From an uncultured Bacilli bacterium (lineage in GTDB: Bacteria > Bacillota_I > Bacilli_A > RF39 > UBA660), in contig CAKPCB010000002.1 in NCBI GenBank assembly GCA_934141245.1, positions 62,001-126,000 on the forward strand: 64,000 nt of DNA, read 5' to 3'. The notes beneath the pieces are model-generated. The model had not been told where the DNA came from and ran no database searches. It was given only the letters and a program-made list of their open reading frames with translations. This document shows positions 18,928-27,823 of the stretch, one piece after another. Within the stretch, counting starts at the first letter, position 1. The number at the start of each line of letters is the position of its first letter. The position numbers were made by a program, and so were the translations under genes.

Positions 18928-19653
18928 TTAATCTAACTTATTTACTTTTACTTTTGCAGGTCTTATAACTCTGCCTTTTAATGTATATCCTTTGTTAAAG
19001 ACTTCCAAGATAACATCATTTCCTTTTTCACTATCCTGAGAAATCATAACAGCTTCATGAATATTAGGATCAAACTCTAATCCTAATGATGGTATTTCTT
19101 CAACACCAAATTTCTTAAGAACATCTATCAAATGACTATATATTAATTCATAACCTTCATTATATTTGTCGAATTCTAATGACTGTCCTTTCATATTTAA
19201 TGCTCTCTCAAAGTTATCAAGAACAGGAAGAATTTCTAATATTAAATCCATATTTGCAAATTTAAGCATATTAGATGTTTCTTCATCTTTTCTTTTTCTA
19301 TAGTTAATTAGTTCAGCTTTTGAAAGCATTACTTTTTCTTCTAATTGTTTAATGCTATTCTTTAATTCTGATATCTCTTGTTCATGACATTTGCAATTAT
19401 CCTCAGATTTACAACCACATTCTTTATTACAGTTACAATCATCTATGCAGCCACACTCACAATTATCACCACAATTGCAGTTTTCATCACACTTACAATT
19501 ACATTTATCTGTGCATTCACATTCTTCATGGCATTCGCAATTATCTTCGGATTTACAACTACATTCTTTATTACAGTTACAATCATCATTGCAATTGCAC
19601 TCACAATTAGTTTTTTTAACTTCTTTAATTTCCTCTTTTTTGTTTTTCTTCAT
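18928..19653 (-). CDS. grpE: GrpE nucleotide exchange factor with a metallothionein-like N-terminus
   Basis: Residues 93-241 are an ordinary GrpE: the dimerising helix ISELKNSIKQLEEK, the AELINYRKRK segment, LEILPVLDNFERAL and the C-terminal beta domain with GYTLKGRVIRPAKV. It releases ADP from DnaK. Residues 17-89 are unusual: 25 cysteines in 73 residues, mostly as CxC, with Asp, Glu, Asn and Lys between. A 24-residue unit (C-DDCNCNKEC-CKSEDNC-CHE) occurs twice, 48 residues apart. The frame is continuous with GrpE and AGGG is five bases before the ATG. Metal binding is inferred from composition. The hrcA stop is seven bases upstream. Confidence 0.93.
   Translation of the reverse strand: MKKNKKEEIKEVKKTNCECNCNDDCNCNKECSCKSEDNCECHEECECTDKCNCKCDENCNCGDNCECGCIDDCNCNKECGCKSEDNCKCHEQEISELKNSIKQLEEKVMLSKAELINYRKRKDEETSNMLKFANMDLILEILPVLDNFERALNMKGQSLEFDKYNEGYELIYSHLIDVLKKFGVEEIPSLGLEFDPNIHEAVMISQDSEKGNDVILEVFNKGYTLKGRVIRPAKVKVNKLD
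19381..19605 (-). repeat. Direct duplication inside the grpE Cys-rich segment
   Basis: About 65 bases from 19381 recur at about 19525 with a few substitutions, an exact offset of 144 bases or 48 codons. Differences are mostly at third codon positions, so the duplication is in-frame and the amino-acid pattern was kept. Confidence 0.85.
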
Positions 19654-19660
19654 ATAATCC

Positions 19661-20644
19661 CTAACTTTCTATATTTTCTTTTATAAATTCCAGTAATCTA
19701 ACAACACGATCATATTCCATTCTCTTAGGTCCAACAATTGCAATAGTACCTTCCTCTAAAGGAGTTTTATATTTGGTCTTAATAACTGTCATATCATCAT
19801 CTATGTTATTTTCTTTACCTATATAGACCTTAATATCACTATCATTAGTTTCAACCGCATCAATCAAATTATCATCATCAAATTTATCAAACAATTCACT
19901 TATCTTATTAACATCATTAAATTCTGGTTGCTTTAACATGTTTTTTCTTCCAACAATATCTACATTTTTATTTGTAAAGCTTGTAAACACATTATAAAAT
20001 GCATTATAAAGTCTTTCATGTTCTTTAACATACTTACCAATAATTGGTTTAATTTCATATTCAAGTTTTGATGAAACCTCATCGATTGGTGTACCAACAA
20101 TCATATTGTTAATCAAGTCAACTGTTTTTTTAATTTCTTCAGGATTTATATTAGAAACATTTATATTTTTATGTTCAACGAATCCTTTATCAGTTATCAC
20201 TATAACTAGCATTTTTTCACTATTTAATGGAACAACTTGTATTTCTTTTAAATTATTTTCGCAAGATGTTTTTCCAAGTTTTATTGATGTACAATTTGTC
20301 ATTTCAGATATTATTTCCAAACTTTTCTTAATGCAATCATCTAACTCTAGTTGATTGTTTTTAAAAATAATTTGAAGCTTAAGCATATCCTCTGCATTCA
20401 TCTCTTTTAATTCCATTAAATTATCAACATAATATCTATAGCCTTTTTCTGATGGAACTCTACCTGAAGAAGTATGAGTTTTTTCCAGAAGTCCTGCTTC
20501 CTCTAATAATGCCATTTCACTTCTTACTGTCGCACTAGAACAATTAAGCTCATCACATATTAGATTTGAACTAACTGGTTTAGCTAACTTTATATATTCC
20601 AAAACAATTATTTTTAATATTTCATCTTGTCTTTTAGTTAGCAC
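19661..20644 (-). CDS. hrcA: Heat-inducible transcription repressor HrcA
   Basis: Repressor that binds CIRCE operators of chaperone operons and is stabilised by GroEL. The N-terminal winged-helix opens with VLTKRQDEILKIIVLEY and contains the recognition region SSNLICDELNCSSATVRSEMA and SSGRVPSEKGYRYYVD. The C-terminal GAF-like dimerisation domain ends with LEEGTIAIVGPKRMEYDRV. The GTG at 20644 is chosen as start because AGGAGGTGAGAAA sits directly before it. The result is 327 residues. As first gene it autoregulates the operon with grpE, dnaK, pepF and dnaJ. No groESL is in the window. Confidence 0.95.
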   Translation of the reverse strand: MLTKRQDEILKIIVLEYIKLAKPVSSNLICDELNCSSATVRSEMALLEEAGLLEKTHTSSGRVPSEKGYRYYVDNLMELKEMNAEDMLKLQIIFKNNQLELDDCIKKSLEIISEMTNCTSIKLGKTSCENNLKEIQVVPLNSEKMLVIVITDKGFVEHKNINVSNINPEEIKKTVDLINNMIVGTPIDEVSSKLEYEIKPIIGKYVKEHERLYNAFYNVFTSFTNKNVDIVGRKNMLKQPEFNDVNKISELFDKFDDDNLIDAVETNDSDIKVYIGKENNIDDDMTVIKTKYKTPLEEGTIAIVGPKRMEYDRVVRLLEFIKENIES

Positions 20645-20655
20645 TTTCTCACCTC

Positions 20656-20682
20656 CTAGCACTCTTTCTTTTCAAATGCTAA
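20656..20682 (-). promoter_or_regulatory. Degenerate CIRCE operator
   Basis: CTAGCACTC, nine bases, AAATGCTAA: the spacing equals the canonical TTAGCACTC-N9-GAGTGCTAA, with three mismatches. It lies between the -10 and the ribosome binding site of hrcA. Another half-site TTAGCACT overlaps the hrcA GTG start codon. Confidence 0.6.
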
Positions 20683-20686
20683 TACC

Positions 20687-20715
20687 ATTATAATATTATG
20701 CTTAGCACTTGTCAA
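20687..20715 (-). promoter_or_regulatory. Consensus sigma-A promoter of the hrcA operon
   Basis: Minus strand TTGACA (20710-20715), exactly 17 bases, TATAAT (20687-20692): a perfect consensus pair. The -35 lies within the spacer of the upstream CIRCE, so bound HrcA should block RNA polymerase. Confidence 0.9.
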
Positions 20716-20729
20716 TATATGAGTGCTAA
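20702..20729. promoter_or_regulatory. CIRCE operator
   Basis: TTAGCACTT (20702-20710) and GAGTGCTAA (20721-20729) match the CIRCE arms with one mismatch. The spacer is 10 bases instead of the canonical nine. Confidence 0.85.
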
Positions 20730-20806
20730 TTTTTTAAAATTTTTATTTAACTTGTAAATTTACATATACAAATACTTGATAATTAGGAATTTATTAATAT
20801 ATTTGC

Positions 20807-20812
20807 TATAAT
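20807..20812 (+). promoter_or_regulatory. Extended -10 promoter of the ABC-2 transporter operon
   Basis: TGC-TATAAT gives an extended -10 about 20 bases before the ATG of the ATPase gene. No good -35 is visible. It is divergent from the hrcA promoter. Confidence 0.5.
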
Positions 20813-20831
20813 ATTTCTTAGAGGTGAAATA

Positions 20832-21740
20832 ATGAATAAAGTAATATTAAAATGTGAAAAATTAAATAAACATTTTGGTAAGAGAAAAATACTTAATGAT
20901 GTATCATTTGAGCTTTACGAAGGTGATATACTTGGATTTATTGGTCCAAATGGCAGTGGAAAAACAACAACAATTAAACTAATTTTAGGACTTAATAGTA
21001 TTGACAGTGGTAAAGTTGAAATAGATGGTTTTGATATAGAAAAACAATTTAATAGTGCTATTGAAAAAGTTGGTACAATTGTTGAAAATCCTGATATGTA
21101 TATGTATTTAAGTGGTTATGAAAATCTAAAATTAATAGCTAACCTTTATAAAGATGTTACAAAAGAAAAAATTGATGAAGTTGTTAGGCTTGTTAAGTTA
21201 GAGGAAAGAATTAAAGATAAGGTTTCAAAGTATTCATTAGGAATGAGACAAAGACTTGGAATTGCGCAAGCATTACTTAACTCACCCAAGTTATTAATAT
21301 TAGATGAACCTACAAATGGCTTAGATCCAGAGGGCATTAAGGATCTAAGAAATTTACTTAAAGATTTAGCTAAAAATCATAATATGGCAATACTAATATC
21401 TAGTCATAACCTATCTGAACTAGAAAGCTTTTGTAATAAAGTTTGCATAATTCAAAATGGTAGTGTTATAGAAACAGCAGATGTAAAAAAACTAAAAAAG
21501 GAAGTTGTTCAATCAAGTTACGTATTTGAAGTTGATTCAACTAGTGAAATAAATAAAGTTATTAATGATGCTTATATATTAGATAATCACAAATTTAAAG
21601 TAAGTGTTTCAAGAGAACAGGTACCAAATATTGTTACTAATTTAGTAAATAAAAATATATCAATTTATGAAATAAAAGAAAATATAATTTCTCTTGAAGA
21701 AGCTTTCTTAAACAAGACAGGAGGTAATAAAATTGATTAA
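20832..21740 (+). CDS. ABC-2 type transporter ATP-binding protein
   Basis: Cytoplasmic ATPase of the BcrA/CcmA-type family, powering the membrane partner encoded directly downstream. Walker A is FIGPNGSGKTTTIKL, the signature is KYSLGMRQRLGIAQAL, Walker B is LLILDEPTNGLDPEG, and the H-loop lies in ISSHNLSELE. At 302 residues it has the extra C-terminal domain (about 220-302) usual in bacitracin or lantibiotic self-protection exporters. GAGGTGA seven bases upstream sets the start. The last 8 bases overlap the permease gene. The substrate is unknown; no adjacent sensor kinase is present. Confidence 0.93.
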   Translation: MNKVILKCEKLNKHFGKRKILNDVSFELYEGDILGFIGPNGSGKTTTIKLILGLNSIDSGKVEIDGFDIEKQFNSAIEKVGTIVENPDMYMYLSGYENLKLIANLYKDVTKEKIDEVVRLVKLEERIKDKVSKYSLGMRQRLGIAQALLNSPKLLILDEPTNGLDPEGIKDLRNLLKDLAKNHNMAILISSHNLSELESFCNKVCIIQNGSVIETADVKKLKKEVVQSSYVFEVDSTSEINKVINDAYILDNHKFKVSVSREQVPNIVTNLVNKNISIYEIKENIISLEEAFLNKTGGNKID

Positions 21741-23211
21741 TCTTATTAGAAATGAGTTTATAAAACTATTTAAGAAAAAAAGTATATATATACTTCTTGT
21801 GGTAATGTTTGGTTTTATTGTTTTAAATAATTTTTTAACAAAAGAATTTAGTACAGCAATAATTGATGGTTCACTAGAAGAAGCCAACATTTCATATCTT
21901 AAAGAAGAAATGAAAACACTTGATAAAAGTAATCCAGATGAAAAAGCACAATACTATACAGACCTATCCGAAATAGAAACATATGAATTAACAAAGAAAT
22001 ACAAAGAAGAATGGAAAGTATCTCTTATAAATTTAAAACTAAGAGACATAATATATAATATGAATTTTGCTAAATATATAAATAATGATAAAGAAACATA
22101 TAATAAAGCAAAAAAAGAATATGATGAATTTTTAAGTGATATAGAAAAAAATGATTGGAAGTTTTTTGCTAACAATGATAAAAAGCAACTAGAAAATGAA
22201 ATAAAAAATTTGAATGCTTACAAAAAAGAAGCTGATAAAGAAGAACAAAAGTCTATAGATGAACAAATTAAGGAAAATAAGGAAGAAATTCAAAAGATAG
22301 AACTAAGACTTGAAAAAAATATTCCTTATTCAGAATCTTATTTAGAGGAAGCTTTAACTAACTACAAAAAAGAGTTTCCATCATATGAAGAGTATAAAAA
22401 ATCATTAATAAAAGAAGAAAAAAAAGAAATATCTAAAAAGGATGAGTATAAAACTAAAAACAAATATATTGAGGAAGCTACTACAAATGCTAAATCAAAA
22501 TACATGCTTGATAATAAAATTAATTTAGATGATGCTAAAACACTAAGGAATACGTTAATAAACACAATAAATGATAATTTTATATTTATAATTATAATTA
22601 TTGCATCCGTTGCTGGTGTCATTGTTTCTTCAGAATTTGACAAAGGAACAATTAAACTATTACTAGTTAGACCTTATAGTAGAAAAAAGATACTTTTATC
22701 AAAATACATTGTATCATTATTAACAATCTTAATTGCTATTGTATCTGCTATAATAATGCAATTAATAGTTGGTGGAATATTCTTTGGATTTGAAAGTTTA
22801 TCAGTTCCTGTTATTGTATATAATTTCACTCAAAATAAAATAATGAATATTAATGTATTTAAATATATTTTAGATAACATTATTGCAATACTACCACAAT
22901 TTATATTACTTGCAACGCTTGGATTTACTATATCTGTTATAACAAATGTTTCTACTCTTGGAGTTGCTATACCAATAGTAGGATGTGGTGCAGCTGATAT
23001 AATTAATTCAATAGCTATTTTAAAGAATGTTGAGCCACTTAAATACTTTGTTACATTAAACTGGAATTTTAGTAATTATTTATATGGTGGAGTTAAATCA
23101 TTCAGAGGGTTATCTCTACCCTTCTCATTATTAATTTGCATTATATATTTATTAATAATGTTAATTGTATCATTCGTTGTATTTAAAAAAAGAAATATTA
23201 AAAACATATAA
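21733..23211 (+). CDS. ABC-2 type transporter permease
   Basis: Membrane partner of the preceding ATPase. Residues 1-20 (NEFIKLFKKKS) lead into a first membrane helix at about 16-36, a large soluble loop of about 250 mostly helical, Lys/Glu-rich residues, and then about five C-terminal helices starting with IIIIIASVAGVIVSSEF. The segment FDKGTIKLLLVRPYSRKKIL is typical of ABC-2 permeases. The TTG start is supported by AGGAGG eight bases upstream. The extracytoplasmic loop is unusually large and charged, which resembles the bacitracin-type exporters that intercept peptide antibiotics. A strong terminator follows. Confidence 0.85.
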   Translation: MINLIRNEFIKLFKKKSIYILLVVMFGFIVLNNFLTKEFSTAIIDGSLEEANISYLKEEMKTLDKSNPDEKAQYYTDLSEIETYELTKKYKEEWKVSLINLKLRDIIYNMNFAKYINNDKETYNKAKKEYDEFLSDIEKNDWKFFANNDKKQLENEIKNLNAYKKEADKEEQKSIDEQIKENKEEIQKIELRLEKNIPYSESYLEEALTNYKKEFPSYEEYKKSLIKEEKKEISKKDEYKTKNKYIEEATTNAKSKYMLDNKINLDDAKTLRNTLINTINDNFIFIIIIIASVAGVIVSSEFDKGTIKLLLVRPYSRKKILLSKYIVSLLTILIAIVSAIIMQLIVGGIFFGFESLSVPVIVYNFTQNKIMNINVFKYILDNIIAILPQFILLATLGFTISVITNVSTLGVAIPIVGCGAADIINSIAILKNVEPLKYFVTLNWNFSNYLYGGVKSFRGLSLPFSLLICIIYLLIMLIVSFVVFKKRNIKNI

Positions 23212-23235
23212 AAAGTTGCATTTTGCAACTTTTTT
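23211..23235 (+). terminator. Terminator of the ABC-2 operon
   Basis: AAAAGTTGCA and TGCAACTTTT make a ten-base-pair stem with a three-base loop and continuing T-run. It sits between the convergent permease and galE genes and can act for both. Confidence 0.85.
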
Positions 23236-24239
23236 TAATTATCTTTTTTTAATGTAACAAAATTATATGAATCTCTACACATATCTTCAATATTTTTTGT
23301 AGCCTTCCATCCAAGTTCGTTTAATGCCTTTGAAGTATCAGCATAGCATGCATCAATATCACCGGCTCTTCTACCAACAATTTTATAATTAACTGAGACA
23401 TCATTAACTCTACTAAAAGTTTCTACTAATTCTAGAACACTATATCCTTGACCGGTACCAAGATTATATGTAAATATTCCTGTATCTTTATTAAGCTTTT
23501 CAATAGCACAAATATGACCTAATGCCAAATCAACAACATGGATATAGTCTCTAACACCTGTTCCATCCTTGGTATTATAATCATCTCCAAATACACTTAA
23601 ACATTCTAGTTTGCCTGTTGCAACCTTGACAATGTATGGCATCAAATTATTTGGAATACCATTTGGATCTTCTCCTAATAACCCTGAGGAATGTGCACCA
23701 ATTGGATTAAAATATCTAAGTATTGCAATATGCCAAGTATTATCTGATACATATAAGTCTCTTAGTATATTTTCTATCATCAATTTAGTACTTCCATAAG
23801 GATTAGTAGTAGATAATGGGAAATCCTCCTTTATTGGTAATTTTTTAGGTAATCCATATACTGTAGCAGATGATGAAAATACCAACTTTTTACAGTTAAA
23901 TTCATTCATTACCTCGCATAGAGATAGAGTTGAATCTATATTATTCCTGTAATATTTTAATGGGTATTTAACACTTTCACCTACCGCTTTGTAACCAGCA
24001 AAGTGTATAACTGAATTTATTTCATTTTCTGTAAATATTTTTCGTAACAATTCCTTGTTTGCAACATCGCCTTCATAAAATACAACTTCTTTTTTGGTAA
24101 TACTTTCAATATGATTAATAACTTCTTTTTTTGAATTAGATAAATTATCAATTATTATAACTTTATATCCTTTATTTAGTAGCTCACAGCACGTATGACT
24201 TCCTATATATCCACAACCACCAGTAACTAATATATTCAT
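23235..24239 (-). CDS. galE: UDP-glucose 4-epimerase GalE
   Basis: Interconverts UDP-glucose and UDP-galactose, supplying galactose for surface polymers. The NAD-binding motif TGGCGYIGSHT is at the N-terminus, the catalytic YxxxK is in NPYGSTKL with the Ser/Thr in SSSATVYG, and the C-terminal substrate region contains GTGVRDYIHVVD and GTGQGYSVLE. The 334-residue length is normal. AGGAG precedes the ATG. It stands as a single gene; the cps-type cluster at the right end of the window could use its product, but the two are far apart. Confidence 0.95.
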   Translation of the reverse strand: MNILVTGGCGYIGSHTCCELLNKGYKVIIIDNLSNSKKEVINHIESITKKEVVFYEGDVANKELLRKIFTENEINSVIHFAGYKAVGESVKYPLKYYRNNIDSTLSLCEVMNEFNCKKLVFSSSATVYGLPKKLPIKEDFPLSTTNPYGSTKLMIENILRDLYVSDNTWHIAILRYFNPIGAHSSGLLGEDPNGIPNNLMPYIVKVATGKLECLSVFGDDYNTKDGTGVRDYIHVVDLALGHICAIEKLNKDTGIFTYNLGTGQGYSVLELVETFSRVNDVSVNYKIVGRRAGDIDACYADTSKALNELGWKATKNIEDMCRDSYNFVTLKKDN

Positions 24240-24280
24240 AAAACTCCTCCTATATTAAGTATATATCAAAACCAAAAGAA

Positions 24281-24301
24281 AAGAAAGATATTATCTTTCT
24301 T
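24281..24301 (-). terminator. Terminator of the holin-like gene
   Basis: AAGAAAGATA and TATCTTTCTT are adjoining complementary halves and the minus strand continues TTCTTTTGG. It overlaps the stop codon. Confidence 0.6.
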
Positions 24302-24557
24302 CTTTTATATCACCAAGAGATTTTAATACTTTGTTTTCTAAAAGTTTATATATAAAGTCTGCTCCTAAAAAGCTTATTAAACTACTCCATAATGAACTTA
24401 TAAAATTTAAATTCGAAAAGCATAGAGAAAACATTGTACCAATAACTATAGATGTTATGAGTGAAATAAATATACAAACATTACTACATTTAATTGAGAA
24501 TGCTTCCTTTATTTTCTGAACTAAGCTAGTAATTATTAAACTATTTATAACTGCCAT
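24291..24557 (-). CDS. Small holin-like membrane protein
   Basis: An 88-residue protein beginning MAVINSLIITSLVQKIKEAF, with hydrophobic segments at about 22-42 and 50-68 and a basic tail (KLLENKVLKSLGDIKEER). The start at 24557 is chosen because GAGG lies eight bases upstream; the ORF could start 12 codons earlier. The size and two-helix layout resemble phage holins and other small membrane proteins, but no endolysin is nearby. It may be a chromosomal single gene related to phage holins. The function is unknown. Confidence 0.6.
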   Translation of the reverse strand: MAVINSLIITSLVQKIKEAFSIKCSNVCIFISLITSIVIGTMFSLCFSNLNFISSLWSSLISFLGADFIYKLLENKVLKSLGDIKEER

Positions 24558-24626
24558 AGTTAAAACCTCTTTAATTAAGACATAATTAATCAAAATATAT
24601 CACCTCATGATAATATATTTATGAGC

Positions 24627-24663
24627 AAAAAAAAGATATGTATTTTAAGACCATATCTTTTAA
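24627..24663 (-). terminator. Terminator of the FtsX-type transporter operon
   Basis: AAAAGATATG and CATATCTTTT form a ten-base-pair stem, followed by a run of T on the minus strand. It lies just after the permease stop codon. Confidence 0.75.
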
Positions 24664-24664
24664 A

Positions 24665-27600
24665 TTATTCTACACTTTTTAAAGATTCAATCATATCAAC
24701 TTTCTTTAAAGCAAAATATGTTGTGATATTTACCAATAATGTAAATATAGTTGTGATAAGAAGTGAATATATATAACTCTGAATTTTAATAGTTGTATTA
24801 AACATAATCAAATCCAATTCACATGTTTTTAATATAAATATTGTTAGAGCTTTTCCTATAAGTATTCCAAATATCATACCAATTATAGTAAGTATAGTAG
24901 TTTCTCTACCAATATAACTATAAACTTCTCTATCATAGAATCCAAGTACTTTAATAGTAGCCAGTTCTCTTTTTCTCTCGCTAATATTGACATTAGCTAG
25001 GTTATACAATACAACAAAGGCAAGCATACCAGCAGAAACAATTAAGACAATTGCAACAAATCCAAAATTTTTCATTGTTGAATCGAACATATTCCTAGTA
25101 GAAGATGTAAAACTTATATTAGCTACTGTATCATTTTGTTTAATTATATTTGATAAATCCTTTTCTTCTTGTTCTGTTAATTCATTAGTCTTTAAAAATA
25201 ACGTATTGTAATATTCACTATTATATACTTTCTTATCCATATATATGTAGTGTAAAAAATAGTTTTCCGTTATAGCACCTATTTTTGCAGAATACTCTTT
25301 ATCGGTTTTTAACTTAATAGTATCTCCTACTTTTAAATCAAGCAATTTAGATATTTTTTCAGAAACAATAACATTATTGTTTAATTTATATTTATTGCCT
25401 TTTGTCCTGCTTTTAAGGCTTATAAAGCCATCAGGATCTGAAAAAGGTACAATTAATTGAATTGACTGATTTGTATCCTTATTCTCTATTTCTACAGCCT
25501 CTTTATCAACAATTAATAAATCATTAACTTCATCTAATTTTTTGATTCTTTCAACTTCTGATTTTTTCTTATCTAAAGGAATATCTGACTTAAATGTAAC
25601 CTCAACTTGATAATTAAAGACATCTCCATATTGACCTGGGACCATTCCAGTAATACAATCTCTAAGTCCAAATCCTGCAATTATAAGTCCAGTACAACCT
25701 GCAATACCTATAATAGTCATCAAGAATCTTTTTTTATATCTAAACACATTTCTAACTGTTACCTTTCTTGTGAAAGTTAATCTTTTCCATATAAATCCAA
25801 TTCTCTCCAACAATACTCTTTTACCTGCTTTTGGTGATTTTGGTCTCATTAAAGTTGCTGGAGCTTCTTTTAATTCCCTATAACAAGCAAATAAAGTTGC
25901 AATTGCTGTACATAATATTGCAATTATTGTACCAGTCAAAGCATAAAACCAATTAAAATCAGTTGCTATTGAACCAACATTGTACATCATACGATACATA
26001 TTAAATATTACTGATGGTAAAATTTTAAATCCTATGCAGACTCCAACTATTGAGCCAACAATAGTAGCTAAAAGCGCATAAATTATATATTTCGAAACAA
26101 TTTGAATATTATTGTATCCCAATGCTTTTAATGTACCAATCTGATTTCTTTCTTCTTCAACCATACGAGTCATAGAGGTAAGGCATATTAGTATTGCAAC
26201 TACAAAGAAAACTAATGGGAATAATTTACCAACATTTTTTATCCTTTGCGTATCCTGATCATATTGATAAAACCCTAAATTACTATTTCTATCTAATACA
26301 TACCAAGTTGGTTGCTCAAGACCTTCTAATTCCTTTTTAGCATTCTTAATTTGAATTTCAGCATCTTCAAATTTAGCTTCTGCTTCTTTTTTCTTTTCTT
26401 TTAATAATTTCTCACTTGATATTATTTTATTATATCCTTCTCTTAATTTTTTGTATGATGTTTCTATACTGTTTATTGTAGAAGCCTTAGTTTGCTTTAA
26501 TTTAGCTTCATTTTTATTTAATTCTAATTCTTTTAGATTTATAGTTTGATAAGCCTTCAAAATAGTTTCATTAGTTGAATTAAGACTTGAAATTGCAGTA
26601 TTAATTTGTACTAAATTTTTATCTAATAATTGTCTTTGAGTCTTTATAGAATTTATATTTTCATTAACTTGATTTAGAACTATTGTATTTTTTTCTACTT
26701 CTATGTTATTAGATATTAATTCTTCTAATGATGATTTGGTTTCATTCAATTCAAGTAATTTTTTATCTAAGGTATCTATTGAATCAGTGATTTGTTTTTT
26801 ACTTTTTAATAATTCATTTAACTTTTTATCCAATTCATTTTTTGAAGTATTTAATTTGTTTTTTTCTACTTCTAATGTTTCTTTGGCATTAGATATTTCT
26901 TTTTCAGATTGTGCAAACGACTCATAAGCCGATTTTTTCTTATTATTCAGAAGTTTTACATTAGAATAATAGTCATTTTTAGCCTTATTAATATTTCTTT
27001 CAGATGAAGCTATTTCACTATTATATTTTTCTTTTTCTGTTTTTAATTTGTTTTCACTATCTTTAATTTTATTATTTGCTTTTAAAATTTCTTCATCATA
27101 TCTCTTAGTAGATATATCTTTAGTTAGTTTTTCAAAGTAACTTGTTTTATCTTTAATTAAATCATTATAGCTATCTGAAAATGTATTTAGATTTGTATTT
27201 AATTTTACATAAGCGTTAGTGTAATAATCTATATTAAAATTATCAATTGGAACATACATATAAAAATTAATTTTACCAGATAAAAGCTTTGTAGTTCCAC
27301 GTTCTAAAGATGTATATATAGGGCTTTTAATTATTCCAACTATGGTAAGTGTTTTTTCTTTTAACTTATCATCTTCTACTATAATTTTATCTCCAATTTT
27401 ATGAGACTTTGTATATTGATTTTGTTCTATAACACATTCATTATTATTGGTTGGTAATTTTCCCCTAAGTAAAACAATATTGTTTATGTTGCTCTTTTTA
27501 TCATATGACAATATTTTGATTACTTCCTCGGTTTCACCCTTAACGATTGCATCAAATTCATATCCGGCCTCAACGGTATAATCATCGCCATTTAACTTTT

Positions 27601-27823
27601 CAACATCTTGTTTTGTTATCCCCCATGTTGAAATTAATGTAAAATCCATAAAATTATTATCTTTATAATATTTATCTATAGTATTCTTCATATCTGGACT
27701 AGTTGCTTTTATACCAGCGAAGAATCCAACACCTAATAGTACAATTAATATTATAGATAGAAATCTTTTGAAGTTTCTTTTTATTGATACAATACTTTCC
27801 TTAAATAATGACTTCATTACCAT
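24665..27823 (-). CDS. Large FtsX-family ABC transporter permease with coiled coil
   Basis: A 1052-residue permease. Residues 1-40 contain the first membrane helix (RFLSIILIVLLGVGFFAG), followed by a MacB-type periplasmic domain (residues about 45-230), a long Lys/Glu/Asn-rich coiled coil (about 235-510), then a block of three helices with FtsX signature sequence (SMTRMVEEERNQIGTLKALGY), a further helix at about 700, a second extracytoplasmic domain and a final FtsX block (NVNISERKRELATIKVLGFYDREV). It forms an exporter with the ATPase whose gene overlaps its start by a few bases. The substrate is unknown; similar proteins are annotated as export or lipoprotein-type systems. Confidence 0.85.
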   Translation of the reverse strand: MVMKSLFKESIVSIKRNFKRFLSIILIVLLGVGFFAGIKATSPDMKNTIDKYYKDNNFMDFTLISTWGITKQDVEKLNGDDYTVEAGYEFDAIVKGETEEVIKILSYDKKSNINNIVLLRGKLPTNNNECVIEQNQYTKSHKIGDKIIVEDDKLKEKTLTIVGIIKSPIYTSLERGTTKLLSGKINFYMYVPIDNFNIDYYTNAYVKLNTNLNTFSDSYNDLIKDKTSYFEKLTKDISTKRYDEEILKANNKIKDSENKLKTEKEKYNSEIASSERNINKAKNDYYSNVKLLNNKKKSAYESFAQSEKEISNAKETLEVEKNKLNTSKNELDKKLNELLKSKKQITDSIDTLDKKLLELNETKSSLEELISNNIEVEKNTIVLNQVNENINSIKTQRQLLDKNLVQINTAISSLNSTNETILKAYQTINLKELELNKNEAKLKQTKASTINSIETSYKKLREGYNKIISSEKLLKEKKKEAEAKFEDAEIQIKNAKKELEGLEQPTWYVLDRNSNLGFYQYDQDTQRIKNVGKLFPLVFFVVAILICLTSMTRMVEEERNQIGTLKALGYNNIQIVSKYIIYALLATIVGSIVGVCIGFKILPSVIFNMYRMMYNVGSIATDFNWFYALTGTIIAILCTAIATLFACYRELKEAPATLMRPKSPKAGKRVLLERIGFIWKRLTFTRKVTVRNVFRYKKRFLMTIIGIAGCTGLIIAGFGLRDCITGMVPGQYGDVFNYQVEVTFKSDIPLDKKKSEVERIKKLDEVNDLLIVDKEAVEIENKDTNQSIQLIVPFSDPDGFISLKSRTKGNKYKLNNNVIVSEKISKLLDLKVGDTIKLKTDKEYSAKIGAITENYFLHYIYMDKKVYNSEYYNTLFLKTNELTEQEEKDLSNIIKQNDTVANISFTSSTRNMFDSTMKNFGFVAIVLIVSAGMLAFVVLYNLANVNISERKRELATIKVLGFYDREVYSYIGRETTILTIIGMIFGILIGKALTIFILKTCELDLIMFNTTIKIQSYIYSLLITTIFTLLVNITTYFALKKVDMIESLKSVE

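Noticed and set aside
19381..19605. CRISPR-like or tandem repeat array
   Set aside because: Only two copies, 144 bases apart, both within one reading frame and in phase with codons. It is a coding duplication.
19378..19686. Two plus-strand frames (about 88 and 102 residues) opposite the grpE Cys-rich segment
   Set aside because: They are the antisense of CxC repeats, which give Leu/Gln- or Thr/Ile-rich repeats by code symmetry, with no ribosome binding site or promoter. The sense frame is continuous with GrpE.
24291..24557. Prophage signal from the holin-like protein
   Set aside because: No integrase, terminase, endolysin or structural gene lies nearby, and xerD has the housekeeping form. 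A single holin-like protein is insufficient.
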